The notes under the pieces were generated by a model that was not told the origin of the DNA, searched no databases, and saw only the letters and a program-made list of their open reading frames with translations. A DNA stretch of 64,000 nt from Pyrenopolyporus hunteri (Eukaryota; Ascomycota; Sordariomycetes; Xylariales; Hypoxylaceae), in the NCBI GenBank assembly GCA_902806595.1, contig CADCXC010000008.1, positions 62,001-126,000 of the forward strand, read 5' to 3'. Shown one piece after another: positions 21,733 through 35,296 of the stretch. Position 1 is the first letter of the stretch; every line of letters begins with the position of its first letter. The position numbers and the translations under genes were made by a program.

Positions 21733-24700
21733 CGGAACCCCCTCGTGTGACGCCAGGCGAATTTTCTTTTGTGTCTGTCCCTCCTAGAGGATGCCGGTGT
21801 GATCGTGTGCGGTGGTGGGGGTGGGAGGGAAGGAGAAGTCTGACCGGGCTCTGCAAGGCGCTGGTCGTACCTGGTTTACCAAGGGAGAGCCGAGCTGGGT
21901 CGGGCGAGGAATGTAGGGGTATTCTTTTTTACTTGTCCTCCCAGGAAGCCAGACTTGAGGGCAGATGCGGGCGAGGTCGAGATCGTCGGGCTTGTCACGA
22001 AGAATTACATACGGAACGCAATTCCTGGATCGTGCGATCGGACAACGGGAAGAAGGGGCAAGAGGTGGAAGGGGAGGTACATGATATTTAACAATAAATA
22101 AAAAATAGAAGAGCAACGCTACCGGCCTTGCTCTTCTGCTACCTAACCGCCTCCTCATTCACCCACACACCCCCCCAAAGGCCAAGCCCAAAGGCTTTGT
22201 TGCTTGCTTGCCGGTACAATACATAATCACTCAGGTGTCCGGATATAACGGGGACAGGGATCTTGAGCGACCGCAAAAGTAAGGCTTGGCTGATTGGGCA
22301 GAATGTGTGTCTGCGGTCATGGATATCGTCTGGGAGTGGTCTGGGAGTGGCCCAGGAGTGGATTATGAGTAATGGATGTTAATGGATCGAAATGGACTAA
22401 AATGGAATTAAATCGGGAACCAAGAATGGGCAGATGGGCATAGAGGCCATGTACCTTCCCTCTTTCAACTCGGCTTCGCGACGTGGGCAGGTACAATCTC
22501 TCGGTGGGGATTTCATGCCGACTTCTTTTTTGTGCATCCACAGATACGTGTACCGATCGTGGTTGGGCCATGTACAGTACATCCACACCGTCGCATCGGT
22601 ACGCGGATACATCATCCACCTACCCTTTCTCTACATGTAGCATCTACTATTAACTATATTCAATGCGGAAAGGATACGATGCGAATCGAATACATATATC
22701 CTATACTAGGTATACGCAATTCAAGATTGGTACCTATCCTGGGTTTGCCTGCGGCCTCCCGCACATGGATCTCGCAAGCCGGGTATGAGAGATCACTCTA
22801 TATGTATCGTAGGTACCTATTGTATAATACCTTCCGGGTTGGTAGCAAGGTATGAGGCAGGATTTGAACCTGAGAGGCCGGTGTAGCGCAAGCGCCGTAC
22901 CGCAACCTTAAATTCAACTGGATTGGCCTGTCCCGAATACGCAGGATACGTTGCTGCATGATATACCTAATACTAGGAATGCACTATAGTACACATGCTC
23001 ACCTCGGCCAGGCGCAACTGGGAACCGCCCCGAGTGCGGTGACTAAGATAAGACAGACATCTCGCTCGCCCTTCGCAACGTGACGCTATTCGTCAGCAAT
23101 CCTAGAAAATTGCACATTCTCTTCTGCACGCCATCAACCGAGCTCTGCGTTTTCACGTAAACGCTGCCTGGGCCGCAGTATGCAATGACCAATGGCTTAG
23201 CGCTCTGTTTGAAGATCAGCTACTATTCCTGCGGGAAGTAATGCAATTATCGAGACTGAGAAAAGGAATTCGAATGTGGAATTCTGGTGGCGGTAAATAG
23301 TTGGCGGTAAGTGAATTATCATGACACTACTGCCGTTACTAGTAACACATTAGGCAATGGAAACGGGGACTATCGAAATTATCTAAGGCTCTCTCTTAGG
23401 TCAGAAACCAAGTCATTTTTGTTGATCCATCATCTTCGACGGGCCCGAACGGCGACGCCTTAGAACACGATAGCCTTGCTCTGTTTTCGAACCAACCGCA
23501 AAAACGATTCGAGCTTACCTAGGTAGGTTGGCATCCTTCCAGCTGACTTACTATGAGTATAGCCTAGGTAGAGGCTGCTCACTAGGACTTTCGCGACTTT
23601 GCGACTCACGATGCCGAGGTTTCTTATTTTTTTTCTTTTTCTTATCGAGGTGTCCACCGTAAGTTGCTTGTACATCCCATAGGGCAGATGACATAATCGA
23701 TTCTATGGGGATCCGTTTTGAAGCTCCGGAGAGTCGGTATAGATACCTGCCTAGGTACGTACAGGTACCTTCAAGACTTTTTAATACATGTAGTCGTGCT
23801 GGGCACTTAGATACCAAAGTACCTACCTACCCATCTGACGTCACTCTCACTATGTCTAATTGTCGATTTCCCATATGCAAATTCCATACCTTTCAAATTT
23901 CATTTGACCATCTCTCTAAACGTTTAGCCAAGCAACTAGATTATTTGTCCTTTTCTTTTCAATCCATGCCAGATTCCCGCTGGACGATGTTCCATGTCAA
24001 GTCAGAGTTGGAACCGAAGCCCCAGCAACGGGAATCCGTCAGCACTAACTGGGGCCTATAGCGGATGCCGTCGGAAAGGTCGGCACCGGTGTGGTAGGCA
24101 TGCTTAAACGGTATCCACGTGCATAATTCATTACAAGATCCGCCCTCCTGCACAAGCGAGACACACATCCTAATTTGTGCGAGATGAGAAGTACAGTACG
24201 AATAGTACGAACGACGTATAAAACTAGAACGCTTGGGTACATTTGAACGAGAAAAAAAAAACATCCGCGCTTGTGCAACATCAAGAGATGCAACCGGGCC
24301 TTGGCATTGGAACACTGGAACAGGGTCTCAATGGTCTCAGGGTCTTGGCAACCCACTTCACCACCAGACGTTTTCGATGTCCCAGAGCCGCCCGTTACAT
24401 CCCCCCAGTTACATAAGTACAATCCGCGTATACGTGCGTGTATCATTGGCGGTTTGCCAACGGTAGAGATCTTACTATCCGGGATGGGAGTGGATTGAGC
24501 ACGTGAGGGCCATATAAACAGTAATATGTCGTGTGTGTTATATACAAACCTTTTGCTCTTTGCTGAGGGATTTGACGGATTAGCAACAAACCTCGGTCGA
24601 TTGATAAGATGCGAGTGCAGATTGCGGATGCACTTAGCCGAACAAGTACCGCACAATAAAGGAATTAGAACGCGGATCGGACATAAAAAATAAGGGGGGG

Positions 24701-27700
24701 CTGTCCTTTGTGAAACGTTCATAATAACGAGATCGCGTGCGCAATAAGGAGGATCGAGAGGTGAGAAAGGATGGCTTGTACAATATGTACATAGTAAGTT
24801 GTACATCCGTACCGCACTAAACGAGTGCGAGAAGAGTGGATACAAGCCCGCGAGCCTCTCTCTTAATTGATGGCCCCATTCCCGCTTCGGTCTCCGCTTT
24901 CTGTCCGACTCACCGAGCGGGAAGTGCGAATACCATACCTCTACTAGTACTTCCAGACGGGGCGGCGAAATTAAAGAGAAAAAAACTATGAAGCTAATGA
25001 TAATAATAAAAGAAGGATAAAAAAATGTGTGAAAAAAAGTGGGAGATTATCTGAGGCGGGTAGCGGTACTCGGGGTACTGTTCGTGCCCGCCGAAAAAAT
25101 CTCGGGTTTGTTTAACATGGTAGGTAGGCAGATCGGTAAGGTACAACGAGGTTCGGAGTTCACCCTGAATCGAAATCCAACCGCGAGATCGTGAGATTGG
25201 CAATATGGTCCCCTCCGAGTCCCGAACTCTCATCACGCCCAATCACCTCCTACGCTACTGCATACATACTGCGTGGTATTATATACCGATCCATTCATAC
25301 TACACTACATGTATGTCTGCACATTTATACCTAGTGTACATGCATATCTCTCTGTTGTACATATGGTAGGCGAAGTACTCATAGATGTACCGTCACATTT
25401 CAGTCGAGACTCAAAATCACCGTATAAGGCAGAAAGTGGCGCCACGGCGAAGATCTGCCCAGTGGAACAGACGCCCCGGGCGCCATACTCTGGCGAAAAG
25501 AAATGCTACTTTCTCCGCGAATTACCGACCCATGGACGTTGATAACTTTATCGTCCAGCCGGCCTAAGCGTACCCAGCCCGCCCGTCTCTCTTTGTCTTA
25601 TCCGCCCTGTCAGGAAGGGAAAAGTGCCCCCTCGACCGTTTCTTTCTGTCCCTCCTCGCGAAATTCGATCACGCGACATTTAAATTCCCCCATGCTATCG
25701 CTGAGACAGACGCGTGACAATTCCCGGGGAGGGAATGATACCATCGACATTTTACATGGAAGAAGGACCGGCTTTAAGCACTAAACCCTGAGAAAAGTTC
25801 CAACTACCTAAATGTCGCGCAAAACTCCAAGTCGATAGCAACCACTCTAATACTTACTAATGCCCGCGGAGTTAAATCCCGGGCTGACATATAGGTAGGT
25901 AGGTAGGTATCGGTACTCGGTATACGGAATTTTACTTTTTCTCACCTATGTTGTCCTGGTAGTATAGGTACATAACCTTTTGGGGGCCCCCTTGGCGATT
26001 GGGTGTTGATAAGCCCCTACCCAGACGTGCGTTCATCCATGTACTGCACGATACCACACATATATGTAATACGCTTCGGTACTTACATCTTCATTCCTTG
26101 CCGTACATACTAGCTTACTAGTACGTAGTGTACTAATGCGAGTCCGTTAGACCCAGGATCCGTTCGGGCTTCATTAAAGAATTCCTACCTAAGGATTCAA
26201 CGGTGGGGCCAGCCTCGCTTTTTCATTATGGATAAGGATGATTAGAATTCTCAGTTCATTCGCAAATTTTTAAGGTAAATAAAATCTTAACATCCCCCTG
26301 AAATTGAAAACCGCCAAAAAATGCGGTGTATTTAGTCTTGGATCCGCCGGGTTGTGTATAAGTGGAAAGACAAACGCTCCCGAGATACCGGTTCGGAAAA
26401 CCTTACTAACGGACCTCCCCCAAAGACCAATGCCTATACCGCCCAGTCCCAAGACCTACATGCACTAAACACATTCCAGATCATCGTACGTGAGAGATAA
26501 AATGCATATCTGAGATCGTCACATGCTTGGTCTAATCCCTCTATCGACAAGCTTGAGCTAACCCAGAGAAGCTGTTATCGATCGTAGAGATGTACACTAC
26601 TATGTACATACACATACATGCAGAGTACGATGGTAATTAATACTCCTAGTCTCCATTTGGCTGTTCCCTATGTATTACTAGGTACTTGGCCTAAATAAGC
26701 TCGCAACTTATGAAGCCGTCGTGGTGCCATTACTCGTGTATATGCACAGTCTAACACAGGACGAGCTTTAAGTCATGGGGCCAATGTCATATGGCATCAT
26801 ACGTGAGCAGTGTAGTCGGCACAACTAATTCAAATTAAGTACTGTACCGAAGTTACACTACCTTTCTACTTATCTGGGTATAATATCTACACGCGCCTAT
26901 TATTCGAGTAGTTTAAGTCGGCATGCAGTTTAGACCCGAGAGTCCAAGGTCGGTTATGTAGGAGATCTACTATTCAGGCTGTCGGGTAGGAGAGGAGAGG
27001 CATGCAAATGCAAGGCTTGCCTACCTATGGATGCTATGACATGTTCGCGCATGACCTGCTCCATCCAAGAGGAAATCCTATCCGCGGATGAAGAAACGGT
27101 AGCGCAGTCTGCAATGCGACTACGTTGTGGTATGCGATATGTTGATCTCGTTCAACCCGTCACATGCCGATGTACCATGGAAACAACACTCGTTTGCTGG
27201 GCGGTCTTCCGCATATCACGTCGCCAATCGTGCATCAATCAACGGCTTTACTGTCTACCTAGGTACCTAAAGAAGAAAGTATTGCTGCGGAAGTAAAGTA
27301 GCGAGGTAAGCTTCCCGAGTCATCTATTTTCAATGAGAAACTAGGGTCTACCGGCGATAACGTCTTCTCTGTCGTCTTCGTCTTCGTCGTCTCTGTCTTC
27401 GTCGCGATATCTATAATATTGCGTATGTTAATATTCCACTCGTCCGGCTTCTGGGGGGGGAATGCAAATGCTAGCTAGGAAGCTACCGCTACTCTCTCAT
27501 TCTCTAACCCCCCAGCCATATACATGATCCGCACTGTGATCCATCTCGTCTCGTCGTAAAGCCAAGAAAAGCGCTTCAGTCTCGCCTCAACCCTATAAAA
27601 TATCCATTTCTGTTCGCTCGCTCTCGCAAGATGCATTCTAGATAAGATTGTCGTCTCTCATATCGCTCCAATGGTCTAAATTACTCCGAGCTCTACACCG

Positions 27701-27710
27701 CGACACCGTC
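21733..27710. other. 6-kb gene-poor stretch
   Basis: Lies between the aur1 promoter and the 3' end of the kinase gene. No open frame shows domain character, codon bias or credible splice structure. It holds a run of four GGTA units at 25892-25909, many TACCTAGGTA-type words (about 23517-23770 and 27258), a G/C block GGGGGCCCCC at 25981, and a CT/CGT-rich tract at 27360-27412. A tRNA B-box-like word near 22861 was rejected as a gene. Confidence 0.5.
25892..25909. repeat. (GGTA)4 microsatellite
   Basis: Four perfect tandem GGTA units preceded by TA. This is the same word that recurs throughout the non-coding parts of the window. Confidence 0.8.
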
Positions 27711-29035
27711 TCATCGTCGGGGTTGGCTGGCACTCCACAGTCCTTTCGACGTCTCGATCACTCTGTTCGCCGCGACTCCGGGCCTTAAACTCGCCGGGAC
27801 CCCGGACGCCGCGCCCATGCCTCCCATTTCCACGTCGCCCTGTTGCGCGCTCGAATAACCCGAGTCTCCTTTACCTGCCTCGACCTTCCCGAGGGGCGCT
27901 GCGCCTTGCCTAGGTTCCGACGAACGGGAGCCGTCCATCAGGTGGGCATTCGCTTGACCCTCTCGCAACTTGTTGATGGCCCTCACGGTATCGATGGCTG
28001 CGTGGAGCGTCTTCCGCGCGTTGAAGTTCTTCTTGACCGTCGGCAGCAGGTTTTGGCCTCTGTCGCTGTCGCCGCCTAAGCTGTAGTCGGCGACGAAGGG
28101 ATGCGTTAGGGCCTCGTGCGCGGTCATGCGCTTGTTAGGGTCAACGGTCAAACACCGTCGGATGAAGTCCTTGGCGTTTTCGCTGACGCCGCGCCAGTAT
28201 TCGGCTGGCTGGAAGCTGTAATCGGCGTTGAGGATGGCTTGCATCTCGTCGAAGTCGGTGTCGCGGTCGAACGGAGTGTATCCGCACAGCAAGAAGTACG
28301 TGATGACGCCCATGGCCCATATATCAACCGGTTTGCCGTGGCCGGTCTTCTTGAAAATTTCGGGAGCCATGTAGCCAGGGGTACCGCAGGTCGTCGTCAA
28401 GACGTGGAATTGCTCCTCGTCCATGATGCGCGATAATCCGAAATCGGCGATGAGGAGGTCGGCGTTATCTTCGGGCGTCCGGAACAGAAGATTCTCGGGC
28501 TTGAGGTCGCGATGCACTATACCGTGGTCGTGGAGATAGGCGACGGCTGACAGAGTCGCACGAATCAGGTCGGCGGCGTCAGACTCGTAGTAGGATCCCT
28601 TGCGGCAGATGCGGTCAAAGAGCTCGCCGCCGAGCGCGAGGTCAGTCACGAGGTAGAGGTTGTTCATCGTCTCGAAATAGTCAACGAGGGTCAAGATGTT
28701 CTGGTGGCCCATCGAGACCTTTTTGAGGACGGCGATCTCGTTTCGTACCTAGTATAATAGGTCGTATGGTTAGCGATATGCGCCATCTCGGGTGTAGACG
28801 TACAAGGCTGGATATGACTCGGAAGGGAGGAACTAACCATGTGCTCACGGCCAGCCATCAGCCTCTTATTGATCACCTTAGCGGCGTAGTAGCGACCAGT
28901 GTCTATGTGGACGCATTCCTTTACAACGGAGTATGAGCCCGCGCCTAACGTCTTTCCCACTTTGTATCTGCATGGCTGTATCTGCGGGTTCGGGCGGGGA
29001 GAGCCGTTGCTTGGAACAGTCGCGGTAGCAGCCAT
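27711..29035 (-). CDS. cmk1: Calcium/calmodulin-dependent protein kinase
   Basis: Two exons on the complement, 28838-29035 and 27711-28748, give 411 residues, very close to A. nidulans CmkA (about 414). The Ser/Thr kinase domain starts at YKVGKTLGAGSYSVV (glycine loop). It continues with AAKVINK (ATP Lys), HRDLKPENLLF (catalytic loop), ADFGLSRI (DFG), CGTPGYMAPEIF (APE) and DIWAMGVITYFLLCGYTPF. After the domain, a basic amphipathic stretch (KKNFNARKTLHAAIDTVRA) fits the autoinhibitory/calmodulin-binding segment. The remaining tail is Gly/Ser-rich. In fungi this kinase links Ca2+ signals to the cell cycle, stress and germination. The intron donor is GTTAGT, slightly off consensus but phase-consistent. 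Confidence 0.92.
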
Positions 29036-30342
29036 CGTGAGCGGTGCGGAAATGAATGTCAGTCCGTAATTACGGTGACTTAAATGAAATCTAGAAGTAA
29101 TATACGTATATTGGCGCGTACGGTCGATGTGTAGGATGTCGCGATCAGGATCAAGCAAAAATCGGGCCTTGTAAGCAAAATGGGCTTCGGTAATCGCCGG
29201 AATTTGGTCGGAGATGGCTGTTGGTGGTGTTCTTAGGTAGTGTGTATGTATAGATCAATGGCACATTGCTTCAAATAGTGCAGATTCTCGCGGGGCACGC
29301 TATCACAATAATAGAGGTGGGAATATAATCTTGGTGAAGAGACTTCTAAGAAAATGAACTCGCTCGAAAGGCCAATAATACGAGAAAAGGCTCGGGGACT
29401 AAATTCGAGTAAAGCCTCGGGACGGGTCTGCGCGGTTGATCCAATTAGGAAAAGTCAGGCACGAACCCGAGATCTGCGGGCTTCTAAACGCAGCGCACGT
29501 AGCACGTAGGCACGTAGCAGTTGAGACGGTGACAACTGTCAAGAAGCGCAAAGCGTGTAGGATAAGCTTCCTCTAAGTTGACAGATGTTCGTGTTTTTGT
29601 GAAAATGGGCGAAGCTGAGACGATTTTAGACTTGAAAGGGCGAGAGCCGCTCAGGATTGGGATTTCGGGCCTGCTGCTCCACCTTTTCTGCCCCTCACTC
29701 CACACATTAATTGGTACCTAGGCTTCTTTAGTCAGCCTCAAGAGAGGTCCGCGGGAAGTGAGTGAGATGGTGGGCGATAGTGGGGGAGAAAAGAAAAAGG
29801 GGGGGAGGAGGGGTGTTCTTCTCACCTTCCACTTGAGTTTCCTGTACGCCTATTTGAAATATATACCTGCGTAGGTAGGTACCAATGTACCTATGTAGGT
29901 ACGTTCGTAAATAGGTAGGTACCTAGGTATATAAGTCGCCTAATCTCTGTAGCCCCTCTACACTTCGAGGCTGCAGTAGACAAATGTGAGAAAATAATGG
30001 ATATATAAGAGCGGATTCAGGCCCAGCCCTTGACTTATACCCGGGCGAGTTTGCGATCCATCATAAACTATACCACAGCAAGGCAGGTTACATTTCGGTG
30101 TAGGTAAACCCGGGTTCGTGGCTTAGAGAGTGGGAAGAAGGGCTGTGTCATAATATATCTGTCTCCATAGTGCTCTTCATGGATTATTCGCAACTCCTAA
30201 CCAACAGTATATAGTCTAACTTGCCGTATAGCCGTTCCATCGCGCAGCACTCGAGTTCGACTGATTTGCGAATCCGACTTGGTGCCGGGATAAGAAGATT
30301 CATTTATAGGGCGTCATGCCAAGCAGGGTATGGAAGTGTTTT
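29036..30342. other. Intergenic, no gene seen
   Basis: Promoter of the kinase and 3' flank of the release-factor gene. It contains a dense cluster of GGTAGGTA/TACCTAGGTA words, listed separately, and a purine-rich GGGGGAGAAAAG tract near 29780. No gene was recognised. Confidence 0.5.
29865..29932. repeat. Cluster of GGTAGGTA/TACCTAGGTA words
   Basis: About 70 bases made almost wholly of overlapping AGGTA/TACCT words on both strands, including GTAGGTAGGTACC and GGTACCTAGGTA. It is partly self-complementary. No coding or transposon signature. Confidence 0.7.
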
Positions 30343-31099
30343 TCACTCATCGTAACCTCTTCCTTTTCGAGATGCCTTCTTAGAACTATGCTGTTTCTTT
30401 AATGTCAGCCTGTTCTCGCGAGCTGACTGCTCCCTGATACGTATTCGTTAGTTGTACTTCGAAGTGGGTGTGATACATGTAATGACACACGTGGAAGAAG
30501 GGTGAGACATAGGAAAGGGGACTTACAAGGCTTTGTGTTTCCTGATTTTTTCTTGACTAGTCACTCCCGGTACTTGTTCCCTATAAATCTTTTGTAGCTC
30601 CTCGACCAGTTTCAGGTGATTCTCATCTGTATTGGCAGATCTGCTCCGCTGGGTCTGTGCTTGGATCGTGATGGAGTCGTTCCTTTTCGAATAATACTTG
30701 GAGGATCGCAACGCCAAACGCACCAGTTTTGGTAGGCCTTTGGATAACTCCGTTATCGACCATACTGTTGTTGCTTTGCTCTCGGTCCTAGTTGAATTAG
30801 ACTCCTTCACATATTCTCAAAGTGCACCTAGAGTACCTAGGTACCCAGGTAGCTTTCGTCAATTCGACTTCGACTTACTTGTTTACGTGCTGGCCCCCGG
30901 GGCCGCTTGACCTAGAATAAGTTGTCTGGCCCTTTGGGAGGGCTGTCGCATTAAACGAGGCGTGCCATTTCCTGGCCTCGGCAAGATCGTCTTGGTCGAA
31001 AGCGGCATCGTATGCTTGATGTTGCACGGCGCGAACGAGTTGTAATGGCGGGTTCACAGATCTAGACAAGGGTGGTATTGTGAATAAAGCTCGCAACAT
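30343..31099 (-). CDS. Mitochondrial class-I release-factor-like peptidyl-tRNA hydrolase (ICT1/Pth4 type)
   Basis: Three exons on the complement, 30879-31099, 30527-30787 and 30343-30433, give 190 residues. The protein starts with an Arg-rich, acid-free leader (MLRALFTIPPLSRSV) that fits mitochondrial import. It then has the GGQ domain: YSRSSGPGGQHVNK with GGQ at residues 68-70, continuing across the intron into TESKATTVW. The C-terminus is a Lys/Arg-rich tail (LTLKKQHSSKKASRKGRG), the part that in ICT1-type proteins enters the mRNA channel of stalled ribosomes. There is no codon-recognition domain, so it is a rescue factor and not RF1. All three exons are phase-consistent. An upstream in-frame ATG at 31138 is less likely as the start because it adds an acidic residue to the leader. 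Confidence 0.85.
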
Positions 31100-32665
31100 G
31101 GCTCTGGGAAGGATGACATGAATTCCAAAATCTCCCAATTCTCTAGTTGTCTGCCCTGAAGTAAATTGTTCACTGTTATGTCATTTCTAGAGTGCAAGCC
31201 GCTTCTGTCAGAGAGAGGTAAAAAGCAATTACATGTAGCTAGGTACAAGTAGCTTCATGGTACATGTATTCGTGATTCACCCAATAAAAAGAACGCATCC
31301 ATGCAATGTTACGTAGGTACCTGGGTACAGCATACGATCATAAGAGGTACCTTAGGTACGTAGATGGGCCCTTATGTTAAGGGAATCCTAGCTAGATCAG
31401 TACATACCTAGGTATGTATATTGTACCTACCTAAGGGGTGATAGAACTTTTTCGGCGATAGCGCCACGTACCTAAGATCTCCCAGATGCCGATATATATA
31501 TACATCAGATACCTACCTATATACATCCACATAGTTATGTACTGTACCTGGGTACAATGGGTTCTTAAATTTTTTTTTAAGGTCGGACTTTGCATGTACG
31601 TGACCGAGACAGAAGGAGCAGAGTTCTTTAGCGTATATGCCGGTACCTGACACATGGGGAACGAGGCTCAAGGCGGGCGTGCAACTACGGGCTTATCGAT
31701 AGACGTCGCGTGGGGTGGGCACCTACCATAGGCATGGAAACGACCAGGTGCACGGCCCGGTTTATGTCTTAGAATTAACCCAATTCATCGACTTTTCTGT
31801 TTGCTACAGGACAATTCCTTTCTGGAAATTTTCCCGTCGTCCCATTCCCAGAGCTGTCCATGTCCAGCCTTGCCTGTTTGCAAAGCCTCAACACAAACAC
31901 CCACCACCCACCTGTCTACAACCCCTCTCAGGTCGTTGATGCCCTAGCATGGTACTTCTTCTTTGGTAATTCGGTTTTCTCGCGCGCTTTTGACTTCAAT
32001 TGGATGTCAATTGTTGTGCCACCATAGTCGCGCATTTTTTTTTCTTTCTTTTTTCCTTTCCTTTGGCGCCCGTCGCATTCATTACCTATCTCAGGAACGC
32101 GCACGCCAATACATCCATACATCATCATCCATCACCATACACCACTACTCGTACACTACCTACCCATACACCACCCACGCGCCCGGGCTCGAGTGGACGC
32201 GGGCATTAAGGAAATCAAGGACATTCAGGACATTCAGGACATTAAGACTCAGCTCTTTCTTCTACGTCTATTCCATGTGTCTCGCCTCTATTCTACATTC
32301 TACATTCTACATCAACACACACACACACACACATCGCCACCATCTCCCTTTCTAGGTAGCCAGCCTCGCCTGTTTCACCATCCCTCTCAACTTTCCGAGC
32401 CTGTTTTTTCAAGGTAGGCTATCGTGATTCTGGCCAACGTTGATAGCCTCGTGCGCGACCCGTGCGCGACCTGTGCCTGACCCATACCTTCGGATGACCC
32501 AGTTCTACGGCGACTTCAACTAATTCCCGGGTTCATCTTCCTGTCGGATAGGTACCTCTCTCCCGGATCACTACCTACCCAAGGTACCTGTCACTTCTAG
32601 TACCGTGCCTTACTTCTCAAGACAAGCACTTTCTATTGACTGTCCCATCGTCTCATATTTTCTGA
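31100..32665. other. Divergent intergenic region, promoter and 5' leader of the Nab3-like gene
   Basis: The first half (31235-31560) is packed with TACCTAGGTA-type words. The second half, from about 31850, is C/T-rich with short repeats: CTACATT units at 32293-32312 and an AC run at 32315-32332. This is typical of a long fungal 5' leader. Small open frames here look like chance. Confidence 0.5.
31235..31560. repeat. Second cluster of TACCTAGGTA-type words
   Basis: Dispersed but dense AGGTACC, GGTACCT and TACCTAGGTA words over about 330 bp, interleaved with unique sequence. Same motif family as at 29865-29932. Confidence 0.6.
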
Positions 32666-35296
32666 ATGATCGAAAAGTCTCCCGAAGTCTTGGCAACCGC
32701 CGACCTGACCCCAGTGTCTCCGGCACCTCTCCATCTATCATCTCCCATAGTAGTACCAAGTCTGCAAGATCAAGCCGACACACTGTACGCAATGTCCCTT
32801 TCCAACGACGGACAAGCCTCCACCGCATCTGCAGCAGCGATGGAGCGGGTCGGAGCGCCCGCTCAAAACAACATGTCTACTACAGCCTACAGCCAAGATG
32901 GCGCACATGGTGCCGACGGTCCTGTTATGCATCAGGCCAATCTCGGCGATAACAGCAACGACGCCCACAGCGCTGGAGGTCAGGATGGAGGAGCTGCTGC
33001 TGCATTGCTCGGAGATGAAAGAGGCGCCCAGCACCTTAGCCAGCAGGATGGCGCTGCTGAGGCCCCGCAAGATGTATCCAACTCGATCGAATCCACTGTT
33101 AGTTCTGATACGTCTAATTCCTTGACAAATCATTCTGAAGTCGACGCGCCTTCGTATGATATCTCTTTCACAGACCATGCTCAGTCCATGCACCAGCCCG
33201 TCCCAAGCTTGAGCCCATCAGGAGCAGCCCAAGATCTGTCAGAGCCAACGAAGATATCAAGGTCGCAAGAAGAGCCACAAGATCCGGCTGTAGTTAGCTC
33301 CTCAACCGACAACGCCGACCTACCCCAGCCACCCACAAAAGCGCCCGCTGAGGAGAGTGACCGTCCAAGTACTGCCAATGATGAGATTGACATACAAAGC
33401 CTCGTGGATAAGATTATAGGAAATGCTTCCGCGAGTAGTGCCAACCAACCATCGGCTTCGCAGAATCCTGCCGACGTCCCTGCTCCCTCCCAAGCAGTGT
33501 CATTGCCACCTAGACCACCCATGCCGCAGCTTTCTGCCCAGACGTATGTGCGTCCCGAAGATGCCCTCAATTATCAGCCGGGACTTTCTTATCCCAACTC
33601 TTCTACCGTCCCTTCCAATCTTCCTCCGCCTCCCGGCACATATTCTGCCGGAGCACCGGGCACCGCTCCGGAACCTCGTAACAGCACCCTCCCACCACCC
33701 CCAACTTCGTCTCTTAGTTCTCTCCCAGCCCATTCTTTGCCGGTGGCACAGTTTGATCCTGCTTATGCCGCCGCTACAGGCACACCACCACAAGTCGTCG
33801 ACCAGCAGCAACGATGGGAAACATTCCTCCAAGAGGAGCGTCGTTACGTGTCGGAGGCTAAATGGGACCGTTTCCCAGAGGGATCGAGATTATTCATTGG
33901 TACGTTCGCAAAGGGATAAAATTAAGAAACAAAACACCTATCGTGTCGTCGGATCGCTAACATATCTGTGCAGGTAATCTATCAAGTGATAGAGTTTCTA
34001 AGAAAGAGGTGTTTGACCTCTTTTGCAAATATGGCCGCTTGGCGCAGATCTCTCTTAAACAGGCCTACGGCTTCGTGCAGTATCATACCCTAGCAGAAGG
34101 TCAAGCAGCGATGGATCACTTGCAAGGGACCGAAGTCAGAGGACGCAAGATTCGTGAGTTCACCCTGCCGATATAGAAGGAGGCCTTCCCTCAATGCTAA
34201 CAAAAACAATGTAGATCTCGAATTTTCCCGCACCCAGAAGAAGGATACGGATGGAGAGAAACGCGGAAGCAAGAATAAGAGAGATAGCGATCGCCACGAA
34301 GGCGGACGCGGACGACGGGATGATTATCGCCCTGGTCGACAACAGTCTCCCCGACGAGGAAGCCATCGTCAGCAGACTTCTTATGACGGAAACCGGAGCT
34401 ATTACGACGACCACAATTCTCGTGCTCGTTCACGATCTCCTGGCTATGGCGGACGTGACTCGAGCCATTACCGACGACGAAGCCCTAGCCTTTACCGCCG
34501 TCATACTGCTGAAGTTGAGCTCGACATACCTCGTCGATATGGTGGAGATATACCTGATGTCCAGTTTCTCCTGCTCCAAGAGGTTGAAAGAGACTTCGTC
34601 GGCTGGGTTGAGCACGCCTTTCTCAACCAGGGTCTAAAGGTGCAGGTTATGTTCCTGAACCCTCAGTTCCCCCGAGAAGCCGTCATCCAGCGACAGGTGA
34701 TGGAAGGCGTCCACGCAGTCGTCGAACTCGATTATCGGGCACAACAAACCGGTAAAATTTCATTGCAGGTATTCAACCGCTCCGGAGGACGTGATAACAT
34801 CCGCTACGACCAATACCAGGATCTTGATCCCAACATTGCCGCGCAGCTTGTTGGCCGCGCCAAATCCCAAGTTCAATTGCAGAACCCGTACGGTGGACAG
34901 TATCCGCCTCCCCAGTACCCCCAGGCCCCACAGGCCCAATATCATCCCCCCTCGTTCCCGAGCCAGCCCTATCCTGGCGCCGCTGCCCCACTTGGCAACC
35001 CGGGCAGCTCTCTGGACAATGCCACGCTCCAGAAGATCTTGGGGTCTCTCCACAACCAGCAGGGTGTTCCCCACGGCGCCCACCCCGGACAGCCGGCCGG
35101 AGGTGCGCCTGTCGATGTGAACTCAGTATTAGCCAGTCTTGGAGTTTCTAATGCTGCCGGCGCTATTGGATCCAACCAGCAGCATGGCGTAGGTTACCCA
35201 CCCGGACCTGCAAACGCTGCGCCAGGAGCTCCTGGCGGCGATTCCTCGCAACATGTGCAAAACATCATGGCACAGCTGGCAAGATATCGCCAATAA
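32666..35296 (+). CDS. nab3: Nab3-like nuclear RNA-binding protein
   Basis: Three exons, 32666-33899, 33974-34153 and 34215-35296, give 831 residues. Nab3 with Nrd1 and Sen1 ends transcription of non-coding RNAs in yeast by binding UCUU-type sites. Layout: an acidic Ser/Asp/Glu/Gln-rich N-terminus (about residues 1-280), a Pro-rich stretch, and one RRM starting with SRLFIGNLSSDRVSKKEVF (RNP2) and running through YGFVQYH (RNP1) and GRKIHLEFS. Then comes an RS/RG-rich basic region and a conserved C-terminal block (DIPDVQFLLLQEVERDFVGW, then EGVHAVVELDY). The end is a Gln/Pro/Gly-rich low-complexity tail. The RRM is split by both introns, and its continuity supports the splice sites. The C-terminal block matches fungal Nab3 relatives; orthology is likely but not proven. 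Confidence 0.85.

Noticed and set aside
22851..22915. Minus-strand tRNA-like 3' half with B-box GGTTCAAATCC and a four-pair T arm
   Set aside because: No matching 5' acceptor strand (GTATGAG) and no A box or anticodon arm upstream, so it is not a tRNA gene. It could at most be a remnant.
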